Assembly (NCBI RefSeq): GCF_043555935.1
Contig: NZ_JBIGIB010000006.1
Coordinates: 310,001-374,000, forward strand
Length of the DNA: 64,000 nt
Direction of reading: 5' to 3'
Source: Pelomonas baiyunensis
GTDB taxonomy: Bacteria; Pseudomonadota; Gammaproteobacteria; Burkholderiales; Burkholderiaceae_C
This document shows positions 50,816 through 60,217 of this stretch, one piece after another. Under the pieces are notes generated by a model, which was not told the origin of the DNA, made no database searches, and saw only the letters and a program-made list of their open reading frames with translations. The position numbers and the translations under genes are program-made. How positions within the stretch are numbered: the first letter of the stretch is position 1; each line of letters begins with the position of its first letter.

Positions 50816-53412
50816 GGTGCTGTGGGTTCGGTTCGCTGAGCGCTGCCGGGAGTGCCTTGAACGGCTTCCTGACGCAGTTGTTCTGAGGTGATGGTGACCG
50901 GGATCGTGAAGGCGAATCGGCAGCCAACGACAAGGGATCCATTGTAGAGGTTCTCGGCTTTTATCCGGCCCTGGTGGGACTCGACGATAGACCGGCATAA
51001 CCCTAACCCGATGCCCAGTCCGTCGGCCTTGGTGGAGAAGAACGCCTCGTACATGCGGGCCAGCACTTCGTCCGGCAGGCCCGGGCCCATGTCGGTCACG
51101 GAGAACTCGATCTGCCCGCCCAGCTCGGCGCTGTGCTTGGGCACCACGCGCAGTTCGATGTGCCGGCGCGAGGTGGGCAGCGAGGCGTTGTCGATGGCCT
51201 CGGCCGCGTTCTTCAGCAGGTTCATCAGCACCTGCTCGATGAGGATGGGGTCCACCATCATCTGCGGCAGTCGCTGCGCGACGTAGGTGTGGATGGCCAC
51301 GTTGCGGCGACGCAGCTCGATGCCGGCCAGCTCCACCGCGTCTTCCACGATGTCGGTGGCGAAGGCCGGCTGGCGCTGCGGCTCGCTGCGCTTCACGAAG
51401 TTGCGGATGCGGTGAATGATCTGGCCGGCGCGTTGGGCCTGCTTGGCGGTCTTTTCCAGCGCCGCCATCAGCGCTTCCTTGTCGATGCTGTCGTTGCGCA
51501 CACGGCTGACCATGCCGTTGCAGTAGTTGGTGATGGCGGTCAGCGGCTGGTTCAGCTCGTGGGCCACGCTGGACGCCATCTCGCCCATGGTCATCAAACG
51601 GCTGGTGACCTGGGCCTTTTCGGCCTGCAGCGCGGCCTGCGCTTCGGCGTGGCGGCGCATGGTGATGTCGGTCGCGATCAGCATCTGCGCCAGGCGCCCG
51701 TCGGTCCACTGCAGGTAGCGGGCGCGCACGTCGAACCACATCGCGAGCGACTCGACATACACCTCGCGGGGGTCGGAGCCGATGTCGGTCAGGGCTTCAG
51801 CGGGCAGGCCGGAGTAGTCGTCCACCTCGTCAAACTCGGGGTCGCCGTCGTCCAGCCCGCCGCGGCGGCTGGTGGTGCCCATCAGCTGACCGCCGGCCAG
51901 CAGTGCGTGCCCAGCGGGGTCGGCGCCGAACCACAGGCGGTAGCTGCGGTTGGCGAACAGCAGCTCGGGCGGGTTCACCGACAGCACCGACACCGCTGCG
52001 TCCAGCCCCTCCAGCACGGTGGTGAAGCGCTCGTGCGAGGCGCTGAGCTGGTCGCGCACGCGCTTGGCCTCGGTGATGTTGGTCATCGAGGTCATCCAGC
52101 CGGTCTGCTTGCCCTTGGTGTCCACCAGGGGCGACACGTACACGCGGGCGTCGAACTGGCTGCCGTCCTTGCGCTGGATCTTCACTTCCACGCCGCCCGA
52201 GGGGCTGCGGCCTTGCAGCTCTTGCTGCAGCAGGCGGGCGTTCTCTTCGCGCCGGTCGGTGGGCCAGAAGGGGTAGGGCGGGGTGCGGCCCACGAGGTCG
52301 GCCTCCGAGAACCCGGTCATCGCGCAGAAGGCGGGGTTCACGTAGGTGATGCGCGTGTCCATGTCCATGGCGCGCATGCCGGTCAGCATGGAGTTCTCCA
52401 TCGCCCGGCGGAAGTTGGTTTCCAGCGTCAGCGCGTTCTGGATCTGCGTGCGGCGGCGCATGTGGCGCCAGGTGCCCAGCAGCATCCAAACCGTCATGCC
52501 GGCCAGGGCCAGCACCAGCCAGAAGAGGGCGTTGTTGATCAGGCCGATGGAGGTGCGCCAGCCCTGGCCGCGCAGCACCAGCCCGTTGAGCGCGGGCGCC
52601 AGCGGCACGTCGTGCAGCAGCGATGCGCGCCGCAGCCCCTGGCCGGGCATGGGCGTGACGGTGCTGCTGACGATCTGGTCGCGTGCGTCCAGCACCGCAA
52701 TGCTGTGCCGCGTGGCCACTTCGCTGGGCACGTAGTAGCGCAGCAGCGCTTCCACGGTGTACTCAGCGATCAACACCCCGGCGAAGCCGCCGCGGTCGAT
52801 CAGCGGGATGTGCAGCTGGAAGACCGTGGTGCCGTTCACGTCCGAGAACGGTGGCGAGTAGACCGGCTGCCGGCGCTCCTTGGCCGCCTCGAAGGCGATC
52901 TCGGCCGCGTTCGACTGGTTGGGCATGGGCATGGACGGGTCGTCCCCGTTCACCGACATCAGGCCGTCGGCCTGGAAGCCCGCGGCGCCCACGCTGCTGC
53001 GGCGCTCGCGCTTGGCGCTGAGCCAGGTCACGTGGGTGAGTTCCGGGCGCTCGCGCGCGAAGGCCTGGGCCTGGGCGGAGAACTCGTGGGCGTCGATCTG
53101 CCGCGTCACCACCTCGCGCGCGATGCGCACCAGTTGCTCCTGGTTCTCGATCAGGCGCAGGCGGATCTGCTGCTGGGCGATTTCGGTGTCGCGCTTGACG
53201 GACTCGGTCTCGCGCTCGATTTCCTCGTTCCGCAGGTACCAGAAGGCCGAAATGATGGCCGCCAGGAACAGCAGCACCGAGATCAGCGGCCCCAGCGTGG
53301 CCAGGCGGTCCTGGCGGGAGGGCGATTGCCGGACCCACCACGTCGCCACCACGCGGCGGAGGGTGGCAATCCAGCGTTGGCTGCGTTTGGGCGTGACGGA
53401 GGCGGGGGGCAT
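50812..53412 (-). CDS. Membrane PAS-domain sensor histidine kinase
   Basis: 866-residue sensor. A first membrane helix (LGPLISVLLFLAAIISAFWYL) is followed by a periplasmic sensor domain of about 230 residues and a second helix (ALFWLVLALAGMTVWMLLG). Two PAS-like domains come next (one around YVNPAFCAMTGFSEADLVG, a second around LLFANRSYRLWFGADP). The kinase core has H-box SSVAHELNQPLTAITNY, N-box LMNLLKNAAEAID and G-boxes DMGPGLP and GLGIGLGL. The HELNQPL form groups it with FixL/TtrS-type kinases. ATG at 53412 is chosen over 53475. A TTGACA-16-TAATTT pair (53444-53417) ends four bases from this ATG, so the promoter or the start remains uncertain. Confidence 0.85.
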   Translation of the reverse strand: MPPASVTPKRSQRWIATLRRVVATWWVRQSPSRQDRLATLGPLISVLLFLAAIISAFWYLRNEEIERETESVKRDTEIAQQQIRLRLIENQEQLVRIAREVVTRQIDAHEFSAQAQAFARERPELTHVTWLSAKRERRSSVGAAGFQADGLMSVNGDDPSMPMPNQSNAAEIAFEAAKERRQPVYSPPFSDVNGTTVFQLHIPLIDRGGFAGVLIAEYTVEALLRYYVPSEVATRHSIAVLDARDQIVSSTVTPMPGQGLRRASLLHDVPLAPALNGLVLRGQGWRTSIGLINNALFWLVLALAGMTVWMLLGTWRHMRRRTQIQNALTLETNFRRAMENSMLTGMRAMDMDTRITYVNPAFCAMTGFSEADLVGRTPPYPFWPTDRREENARLLQQELQGRSPSGGVEVKIQRKDGSQFDARVYVSPLVDTKGKQTGWMTSMTNITEAKRVRDQLSASHERFTTVLEGLDAAVSVLSVNPPELLFANRSYRLWFGADPAGHALLAGGQLMGTTSRRGGLDDGDPEFDEVDDYSGLPAEALTDIGSDPREVYVESLAMWFDVRARYLQWTDGRLAQMLIATDITMRRHAEAQAALQAEKAQVTSRLMTMGEMASSVAHELNQPLTAITNYCNGMVSRVRNDSIDKEALMAALEKTAKQAQRAGQIIHRIRNFVKRSEPQRQPAFATDIVEDAVELAGIELRRRNVAIHTYVAQRLPQMMVDPILIEQVLMNLLKNAAEAIDNASLPTSRRHIELRVVPKHSAELGGQIEFSVTDMGPGLPDEVLARMYEAFFSTKADGLGIGLGLCRSIVESHQGRIKAENLYNGSLVVGCRFAFTIPVTITSEQLRQEAVQGTPGSAQRTEPTAP

Positions 53413-53596
53413 GGCGAAATTATCTGGGCCGCCGACACTGTCAAAAATTCGCAATATGAAATCATGTCGCGCCATTTGGAAAAAATCGGGAGCTTGTGAG
53501 ACACTGCGCCGCGCCCCGGGGCAGTCCGCCCGGATCGATCACGTCTGCAACTCAGTCCGCCGCCCGAAGAGGCGAGCCCGTTTTAGGAGACCGGCC

Positions 53597-56308
53597 ATGT
53601 CCGCCCAGCCGCAAGAACTTCCAGGCGCCGCACCGCACGACGCCGACCCGCAGGAAACCCAGGAGTGGCTGGATGCGCTGTCCGCCGTCATCGACCGTGA
53701 AGGCGCCGAGCGCGCGCACTTCCTGATCGAGGAGATGCTGGAGCACGCCCGCCACCACAACATCGATCTGCCGTTCTCGGCCACCACGGGCTACGTCAAC
53801 ACGATCCCGCCGGAAGCCGAAGCCCGCTGCCCGGGCAACATCCAGATCGAAAAGCGCCTGCGCGCCTACATGCGCTGGAACGCCATGGCCATGGTCGTGC
53901 GCGCCAACCGCCTGAATCCGGCAGACGGCGGCGACCTGGGCGGCCACATCGGCTCCTTCGCGTCGCTGGCCTCCATGCTGGGTGCCGGCTTCAACCATTT
54001 CTGGCACGCCGAGAGCGAAAACCACGGCGGTGACTGCCTCTACATCCAAGGCCACAGCGCGCCCGGCGTGTATGCCCGCGCCTTCCTGGAAGGCCGCCTG
54101 ACCGAAGCCCAGCTCGACAACTTCCGCCAGGAAGTGGACGGCCAGGGCCTGTCCAGCTACCCGCATCCGAAGTTGATGCCCAACTTCTGGCAGTTCCCGA
54201 CCGTCTCGATGGGCCTGGGCCCCTTGATGGCCATCTACCAGGCGCGCTTCCTGAAGTACCTGCACGCCCGCGGCATTGCCAACACCGAGAACCGCAAGGT
54301 CTGGGCCTTCATGGGCGACGGTGAAATGGACGAGCCCGAGAGCCTGGGCGCCATCGCCCTGGCGGCGCGCGAGGGCCTGGACAACCTGGTGTTCGTCGTC
54401 AACTGCAATCTGCAGCGCCTGGACGGCCCGGTGCGCGGCAACGGCAAGATCATTCAAGAGCTCGAAGGCGAGTTCCGCGGCAGCGGCTGGAACGTCATCA
54501 AGCTGATTTGGGGCAAGGGCTGGGACGAGCTGCTGGCGCGCGACAAGAGCGGCAAGCTCAAGCAGCTGATGATGGAAACGCTGGACGGCGACTACCAGGC
54601 CATGAAGGCCAACGACGGCGCCTTCATCCGCAAGAACTTCTTCGGCAAGTACCCCGAAACCGCCAAGCTCGTGGAGCACATGAGCGACGCCGAGATCTTC
54701 GAGCTGCGCCGTGGCGGCCATGAGCCCGAGAAGGTGTACGCCGCCTTCGAGCGTGCCCACAACAACAAGACGGGCCAGCCCACCGTGCTGCTGGTCAAGA
54801 CCGTCAAGGGCTACGGCATGGGCAAGGCCGGTGAGGGCAAGAACACCGTCCACCAGACCAAGAAGCTCACCGACGACGACATCAAGTACATCCGCGACCG
54901 CTTCAACATCCCGGTGCCGGACAGCGAGCTCGCCAAGATCCCGTACTACAAGCCGGCCGACGACACGCCGGAAATGCGCTACCTGCACGAGCGCCGTCAG
55001 GCGCTGGGCGGCTACCTGCCGCACCGCCGTGCCAAGGCCGACGAGCAGTTCAAGACGCCGGACCTCACGACCTTCCAGGCCGTGCTGGACCCGACCGCCG
55101 AGGGCCGCGAGATCTCCACGACCCAGGCCTACGTCCGCTTCCTGACGCAGCTGCTGCGCGACAAGGAAATCGGCCCCCGCGTGGTGCCCATCCTGGTTGA
55201 CGAGGCCCGCACCTTCGGCATGGAAGGCCTGTTCCGCCAGATCGGCATCTACAACCCCAAGGGCCAGCTGTACACCCCGGTCGACAAGGACCAGGTCATG
55301 TACTACCGCGAGGACAAGGCCGGCCAGATCCTGCAGGAAGGCATCAACGAAGCCGGCGGCATGGCCAGCTGGATTGCTGCGGCCACGAGCTACTCGACGA
55401 ACAACCGGATCATGATCCCGTTCTACGTCTACTACTCGATGTTCGGCTTCCAGCGCATCGGCGACCTGGCCTGGGCGGCGGGCGACATGCAGGCCCGTGG
55501 CTTCCTGCTGGGCGGCACCTCGGGCCGCACCACGCTGAACGGCGAAGGCCTGCAGCACGAAGACGGCCACAGCCACATCCTGGCCGGCACGATTCCGAAC
55601 TGCATCTCCTACGACCCCACCTTCGCGCACGAAGTGGCGGTCATCATGCACCGCGGCCTCAAGCGCATGGTGGAAGACCAGGAAAACGTCTTCTACTACA
55701 TCACCCTGCTCAACGAGAACTACCCGATGCCGGGCCTGAAGGCCGGCACCGAGGAGCAGATCCTCAAGGGCATGTACCTGCTGGAAGAGGCCGACGCGGC
55801 CAAGCCGCTGAGCGTGAACCTGCTGGGCTCGGGCACCATCCTGCGCGAGAGCCAGGTGGCCAAGATGCTGCTGGAAGAAGACTGGGGCATCAGCGCCAAC
55901 GTGTGGAGCTGCCCGAGCTTCAACGAACTGGCCCGTGACGGCCAGAACGCCGAGCGCTGGAACCTGCTGCACCCGACCGAGCTGGCCTGCGTGCCGTTCG
56001 TGACGCAGCAACTGGGTCGCACGACCGGCCCGGTCATCGCCTCCACCGACTACATGAAGAACTACGCGGAGCAGATCCGTGCCTTCATCCCCAAGGGCCG
56101 CTCGTACAAGGTGCTGGGCACCGACGGTTTCGGCCGCTCGGACTTCCGCTCCAAGCTGCGCGCCCACTTCGAGGTGAACCGCCACTACATCGTCGTGGCC
56201 GCCCTGCGTGCGCTGGCCGACGAAGGCGCGATCTCGATGGAGCGCGTGGCCGAGGCGATTGCCAAGTACGGCATCGACGTCAACAAGATCAATCCTCTGT
56301 ACGCGTAA
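53597..56308 (+). CDS. aceE: Pyruvate dehydrogenase E1 component, homodimeric type
   Basis: 903-residue thiamin-diphosphate enzyme that decarboxylates pyruvate and acetylates the lipoyl group of E2. Landmarks: GDLGGHIGSFASLASMLGAGFNHFW (landmark GGHIGSFAS), the TPP motif FMGDGEMDEPES ending with NLVFVVNCN, and VPFVTQQLGRTTGPVIASTDYMK (landmark GPVIASTDYMK) near the C-terminus. Start ATG at 53597 has a strong AGGAGA site. Heads the aceE-aceF-lpdA operon. Divergent from the two-component system, with 184 bp between start codons. Confidence 0.97.
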   Translation: MSAQPQELPGAAPHDADPQETQEWLDALSAVIDREGAERAHFLIEEMLEHARHHNIDLPFSATTGYVNTIPPEAEARCPGNIQIEKRLRAYMRWNAMAMVVRANRLNPADGGDLGGHIGSFASLASMLGAGFNHFWHAESENHGGDCLYIQGHSAPGVYARAFLEGRLTEAQLDNFRQEVDGQGLSSYPHPKLMPNFWQFPTVSMGLGPLMAIYQARFLKYLHARGIANTENRKVWAFMGDGEMDEPESLGAIALAAREGLDNLVFVVNCNLQRLDGPVRGNGKIIQELEGEFRGSGWNVIKLIWGKGWDELLARDKSGKLKQLMMETLDGDYQAMKANDGAFIRKNFFGKYPETAKLVEHMSDAEIFELRRGGHEPEKVYAAFERAHNNKTGQPTVLLVKTVKGYGMGKAGEGKNTVHQTKKLTDDDIKYIRDRFNIPVPDSELAKIPYYKPADDTPEMRYLHERRQALGGYLPHRRAKADEQFKTPDLTTFQAVLDPTAEGREISTTQAYVRFLTQLLRDKEIGPRVVPILVDEARTFGMEGLFRQIGIYNPKGQLYTPVDKDQVMYYREDKAGQILQEGINEAGGMASWIAAATSYSTNNRIMIPFYVYYSMFGFQRIGDLAWAAGDMQARGFLLGGTSGRTTLNGEGLQHEDGHSHILAGTIPNCISYDPTFAHEVAVIMHRGLKRMVEDQENVFYYITLLNENYPMPGLKAGTEEQILKGMYLLEEADAAKPLSVNLLGSGTILRESQVAKMLLEEDWGISANVWSCPSFNELARDGQNAERWNLLHPTELACVPFVTQQLGRTTGPVIASTDYMKNYAEQIRAFIPKGRSYKVLGTDGFGRSDFRSKLRAHFEVNRHYIVVAALRALADEGAISMERVAEAIAKYGIDVNKINPLYA

Positions 56309-56326
56309 AGCCGAGGGAGACAAGAC

Positions 56327-57979
56327 ATGGCATTGGTTGAAGTCAAGGTTCCCGACATCGGCGATTTCGACGAAGTCGGCGTCATCGAGGTGCTGGTGAA
56401 GGTCGGCGACACGGTCAAGGTCGAGCAAAGCTTGGTGACTGTGGAAAGCGACAAGGCGTCGATGGAAATTCCGTCGTCCACCGCCGGCGTGGTCAAGGAG
56501 ATCAAGGTCGCCGTGGGCGACAAGGTCAAGGAAGGCAGCCTGCTGGTGCTGGTGGAGGCCGAAGGCGCCGCCGCATCCGCCCCGGCACCGGTCGCCGCAC
56601 CTGCGGTGGCAGCGGCCGCCCCGGCCCCGGTGGCGGCACCCGCGCCAGTGGCTGCGGCCCCGGCAGGCGGCTCGGTCACGGTGGTCGTGCCGGACATCGG
56701 CGACTTTGACGAAGTCGCGGTCATCGAAGTGCTGGTCAAGGTCGGCGACAGCGTCAAGGTGGAGCAGAGCCTGATCACCGTCGAGAGCGACAAGGCCTCG
56801 ATGGAAATTCCGTCGTCGACCGCCGGCGTGGTCGAAGAGCTGCTGGTCAAGATCGGCGACAAGGTCAGCAAGGGCACGGCCCTGGCCCGCGTGGCCGCTG
56901 CGGCTGCTGCACCCGCCACAGGCGGCGCTGCGGCGCCGGCTGCCGCGGCGTCTGTCGCTGCACCGGTGGCCGCGCCTGCCCAAGCCGCCGCTGCGCCGGC
57001 TGCGGCCCTGCCGGCCCACCAGCCCACGGCCCCCACGGGCCAGCTGCCGCACGCCTCACCCAGCATCCGCAAGCTCGCCCGCGAGTTGGGCGTGCCGCTG
57101 GCCGAGGTGAAGGGCTCGGGCGCCAAGGGCCGCATCGTCGAGAGCGACGTGCAGGGCTTCGTGAAGGCCGTGATGTCGGGCGCCGTGCAAACCGCCGCCC
57201 AGAAGGCCGCCGCGCCGGCCGCAGCTGCCGCCACGGGCGGTGCCTTCCCCGGCCTGCTGCCCTGGCCCAAGGTGGACTTCGAGAAGTTTGGCGCGGTCGA
57301 GCGCAAGGAACTCTCGCGCATCAAGAAGATCTCGGGCGCCAACCTGCACCGCAACTGGGTGGTCATCCCGCACGTCACCAACCATGACGACGCGGACATC
57401 ACCGAGCTGGAAGCCTTCCGCGTGCAGCTGAACAAGGAAAACGAGAAGGCCGGCATCAAGGTCACGATGCTGGCGTTCATGATCAAGGCGGCCGTGGCGG
57501 CCTTGAAGAAGTTCCCTGAGTTCAACAGCTCGCTGGACGGCGACACGCTCGTCCTGAAGAGCTACTTCCACATCGGCTTCGCGGCGGACACGCCCAACGG
57601 CCTGGTCGTGCCCGTCATCAAGGATGCTGACAAGAAGGGCATCTTCCAGATCAGCCAGGAGATGTCGGACCTCGCCAAGAAGGCGCGCGACGGCAAGCTG
57701 GGCCCGGCCGACATGAGCGGCGGCTGCTTCTCGATCTCGTCGCTCGGCGGCATCGGCGGTAAGTACTTCACGCCCATCATCAACGCGCCGGAAGTGGCCA
57801 TCATGGGCGTGTGCAAGAGCTCGATGGAGCCGGTGTGGGACGGCAAGGCCTTCGTGCCGCGCCTGATCCTGCCGCTGTCGCTGAGCTGGGACCACCGCGT
57901 CATCGACGGCGCGGCCGCGGCTCGCTTCAACGTCTACTTCGCGTCGCTGCTGGCGGACTTCCGCCGCATTGCGCTGTGA
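56327..57979 (+). CDS. aceF: Dihydrolipoyl acetyltransferase (E2) with two lipoyl domains
   Basis: 550-residue core of the pyruvate dehydrogenase complex. Two lipoyl domains occupy about residues 1-80 and 118-195, each with the lipoylated lysine in SDKASME (Lys43 and Lys156), joined by alanine/proline linkers. The E1/E3-binding domain is at SIRKLARELGVPLAEVKGSGAKGRI (landmark ARELGVPLAEVKGSG). The acetyltransferase domain ends with the catalytic LSLSWDHRVIDGAAAARF (His and Asp in DHRVIDG). It follows aceE by 18 bp. Confidence 0.97.
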   Translation: MALVEVKVPDIGDFDEVGVIEVLVKVGDTVKVEQSLVTVESDKASMEIPSSTAGVVKEIKVAVGDKVKEGSLLVLVEAEGAAASAPAPVAAPAVAAAAPAPVAAPAPVAAAPAGGSVTVVVPDIGDFDEVAVIEVLVKVGDSVKVEQSLITVESDKASMEIPSSTAGVVEELLVKIGDKVSKGTALARVAAAAAAPATGGAAAPAAAASVAAPVAAPAQAAAAPAAALPAHQPTAPTGQLPHASPSIRKLARELGVPLAEVKGSGAKGRIVESDVQGFVKAVMSGAVQTAAQKAAAPAAAAATGGAFPGLLPWPKVDFEKFGAVERKELSRIKKISGANLHRNWVVIPHVTNHDDADITELEAFRVQLNKENEKAGIKVTMLAFMIKAAVAALKKFPEFNSSLDGDTLVLKSYFHIGFAADTPNGLVVPVIKDADKKGIFQISQEMSDLAKKARDGKLGPADMSGGCFSISSLGGIGGKYFTPIINAPEVAIMGVCKSSMEPVWDGKAFVPRLILPLSLSWDHRVIDGAAAARFNVYFASLLADFRRIAL

Positions 57980-57994
57980 TCGGGAGCTGAACTC

Positions 57995-59800
57995 ATGGCA
58001 CTCATTGAAGTTCAAGTTCCCGACATCGGCGACTTCGACGAAGTCGGCGTCATCGAGGTGCTGGTCAAGGCCGGCGACACCGTCAAAGTGGAGCAGAGCC
58101 TGATCACCGTCGAGAGCGACAAGGCCTCGATGGAGATTCCGTCCAGCGCCGCGGGCGTGGTGAAGGAGATCAAGGTCAAGCTGGGTGACAAGGTCAGCAA
58201 GGGCTCGGTCATCGTGTCGCTGGAGTCGGACGCCGCTGCGGCGCCGGCCCCCGCGGCAGCCGCTGCAGCCCCGGCTCCTGCGCCTGCTGCTGCAGCCCCG
58301 GTCGCTGCACCGGTTGCTGCCACCTACAGCGGCAGTGCTGACCAGGCTTTCGACCTCGTCGTCCTCGGCGGCGGCCCTGGCGGTTACTCCGCTGCGTTCC
58401 GCGCGGCGGACCTGGGCCTGAAGGTCGCCATCGTCGAGCGCTACGCCACGTTGGGCGGTGTGTGCCTGAACGTGGGTTGCATCCCGTCCAAGGCGCTGCT
58501 GCACGTGGCCGCCGTCATGGACGAAGCCAGCCACATGGCCGACCTGGGTGTGGTGTTCGGCGAGCCGACCATCGACATCGACAAGCTGCGCGCCCACAAG
58601 AACAAGGTCACCGGCAAACTGACCGGCGGCCTGGCCGCCATGGCCAAGATGCGCAAGGTGACGGTGCTGCGCGGCGTTGGCACGGTGCTGGACGCGCAAC
58701 ACCTGAAGGTCGAAGCGACCGAGGGTGCTGTGGGCCAGGCCAAGACGGGCGCGGTGCAGACCGTGGCCTTCAAGCGCCTCATCATCGCGGCCGGCTCGCA
58801 GGCCGTGCGTCTGCCCTTCCTGCCCAACGACCCGCGCATCGTTGATTCGACCGGCGCGCTGGAAATGGGCGTGAAGCCCGAGAAGATGCTCATCGTCGGT
58901 GGCGGCATCATCGGCCTGGAAATGGGCACGGTGTACTCCACGCTGGGCGCGCGCTTGGATGTGGTCGAGATGCTGCCCACGCTGATGACCGGCGCCGACC
59001 GCGACCTCGTCAAGGTCTGGCAGAAGTTCAACCAGCACCGCTTCGACAACATCATGTTGAACACGAAGACGGTGGCGGCCGAAGCCAAGCCCGACGGCAT
59101 TTACGTGACCTTTGAAGGCGAAGGCGCCCCGAAGGAGCCCCAGCGCTACGACCTGGTGCTGCAGGCCGTGGGCCGCACGCCCAACGGCAAGAAGATCGGT
59201 GCCGAGAACGCCGGTGTCATCGTCGGCGACCGCGGCTTCATCCCGGTCGACGTGCAGATGCGCACCAACGTCGCCAGCGTGTTCGCCATTGGCGACATCG
59301 TCGGCCAGCCCATGCTCGCCCACAAGGCGGTGCATGAGGGCCACGTGGCAGCCGAGGTGTGCGCTGGCGAGATCCTGGGTGACGACAAGCTCAAGAAGAG
59401 CCAGTTCGACGCCCGCGTGATCCCGAGCGTGGCCTACACCGACCCCGAAGTGGCCTGGGTGGGCATGACCGAAGACGAAGCGAAAGCCAAGGGCATCAAG
59501 ATCACCAAGGGCCTGTTCCCCTGGACGGCCTCGGGCCGTGCGATTGCCAACGGCCGCGACGAGGGCTTCACCAAGCTGATCTTCGACGAGGAAAGCCACC
59601 GCATCATCGGCGGCGGCATCGTCGGCACGCATGCCGGCGACATGATTGGCGAGATCGCGCTGGCCATCGAGATGGGCGCCGACGCGGTGGACATCGGCAA
59701 GACCATCCACCCTCACCCCACGCTCGGCGAAAGCCTGGGCATGGCAGCCGAGGTGGCGCACGGCTCCTGCACCGACGTGCCGCCCGCCCGCAAGAAGTGA
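57995..59800 (+). CDS. lpdA: Dihydrolipoyl dehydrogenase (E3) with N-terminal lipoyl domain
   Basis: 601-residue flavoprotein that reoxidises dihydrolipoyl groups. An extra N-terminal lipoyl domain (residues 1-80, lipoylated Lys43 in SDKASME) is joined by an alanine/proline linker to the dehydrogenase. The dehydrogenase shows FAD motif VLGGGPGGYSAAFRA, redox disulfide GGVCLNVGCIPSK (Cys157 and Cys162), NAD motif IVGGGIIGLEMG, the FAD site FAIGDIVG and the C-terminal HPHPTLGE active-site base. This lipoyl-E3 form is typical of betaproteobacteria. It starts 15 bp after aceF. A terminator follows. Confidence 0.97.
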   Translation: MALIEVQVPDIGDFDEVGVIEVLVKAGDTVKVEQSLITVESDKASMEIPSSAAGVVKEIKVKLGDKVSKGSVIVSLESDAAAAPAPAAAAAAPAPAPAAAAPVAAPVAATYSGSADQAFDLVVLGGGPGGYSAAFRAADLGLKVAIVERYATLGGVCLNVGCIPSKALLHVAAVMDEASHMADLGVVFGEPTIDIDKLRAHKNKVTGKLTGGLAAMAKMRKVTVLRGVGTVLDAQHLKVEATEGAVGQAKTGAVQTVAFKRLIIAAGSQAVRLPFLPNDPRIVDSTGALEMGVKPEKMLIVGGGIIGLEMGTVYSTLGARLDVVEMLPTLMTGADRDLVKVWQKFNQHRFDNIMLNTKTVAAEAKPDGIYVTFEGEGAPKEPQRYDLVLQAVGRTPNGKKIGAENAGVIVGDRGFIPVDVQMRTNVASVFAIGDIVGQPMLAHKAVHEGHVAAEVCAGEILGDDKLKKSQFDARVIPSVAYTDPEVAWVGMTEDEAKAKGIKITKGLFPWTASGRAIANGRDEGFTKLIFDEESHRIIGGGIVGTHAGDMIGEIALAIEMGADAVDIGKTIHPHPTLGESLGMAAEVAHGSCTDVPPARKK

Positions 59801-59883
59801 GGCGCCGGGTCAGCCCTGGGCCGACCCGCGCGAACCGGCAGCATCCGGCACGAAACGCGGCAATTCCTGCCCTAGAACTGCCC

Positions 59884-59918
59884 AAAAGGCCCGAACCGAC
59901 AAGGTTCCGGGCCTTTTT
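59884..59918 (+). terminator. Terminator of the pyruvate dehydrogenase operon
   Basis: Inverted repeat AAAAGGCCCGAACC and GGTTCCGGGCCTTTT with one bulged base and loop GACAA, followed by TTTTT. It lies 83 bp past the lpdA stop. Confidence 0.92.
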
Positions 59919-59978
59919 CACATCTGAACGACCGCGGGCCGGCCAAAAGGGGGCATTTCCTCTCGCCACAATGCGCCC

Positions 59979-60191
59979 ATGAATTTTTTCTACGGATTCA
60001 TGGCTTTGGTCATGGCCGCCACACTCGTTCCGTCGGCGGTGTTCATGGGCGTGTATGTGTTCACCGGCGCAGATGAAGCGCTGGACCGCGCCCGCACGCT
60101 CTGGAACTACCTGCGCGTGTTCACGCTGCTGGGCTTCAACATCACGGTGTGGGGCAATGTGCTGGTGGGTGTCTGGCACCTGATGCACTAG
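59979..60191 (+). CDS. Small two-helix membrane protein
   Basis: 70 residues with two hydrophobic helices (FFYGFMALVMAATLVPSAVFMGVYVFTG, landmark MALVMAATLVPSAVF, and FTLLGFNITVWGNVLVGVWHLMH, landmark LLGFNITVWGNVLVGVW) joined by a short charged loop (ADEALDRARTLW). No family recognised. It is preceded by the lpdA terminator, so it must have its own promoter. Overlap with no other gene and a start ATG support coding. Confidence 0.6.
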   Translation: MNFFYGFMALVMAATLVPSAVFMGVYVFTGADEALDRARTLWNYLRVFTLLGFNITVWGNVLVGVWHLMH

Positions 60192-60217
60192 AACCGGATG
60201 ACTGAGGCCTGAAAGCC

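Noticed and set aside
47219..50839. A 1206-residue open frame on the + strand
   Set aside because: It runs antisense to prlC, folD and the response regulator, all with clear family motifs. Its translation is rich in His, Gly, Ala and Arg with no domain, as expected for a GC-rich shadow frame.
51133..53499. A 788-residue open frame on the + strand
   Set aside because: Antisense to the histidine kinase with intact H, N and G boxes; composition typical of a shadow frame.
53552..57052. A 1166-residue open frame on the - strand
   Set aside because: Antisense to aceE and aceF, which are unambiguous.
57056..59761. A 901-residue open frame on the - strand
   Set aside because: Antisense to aceF and lpdA; no motif.
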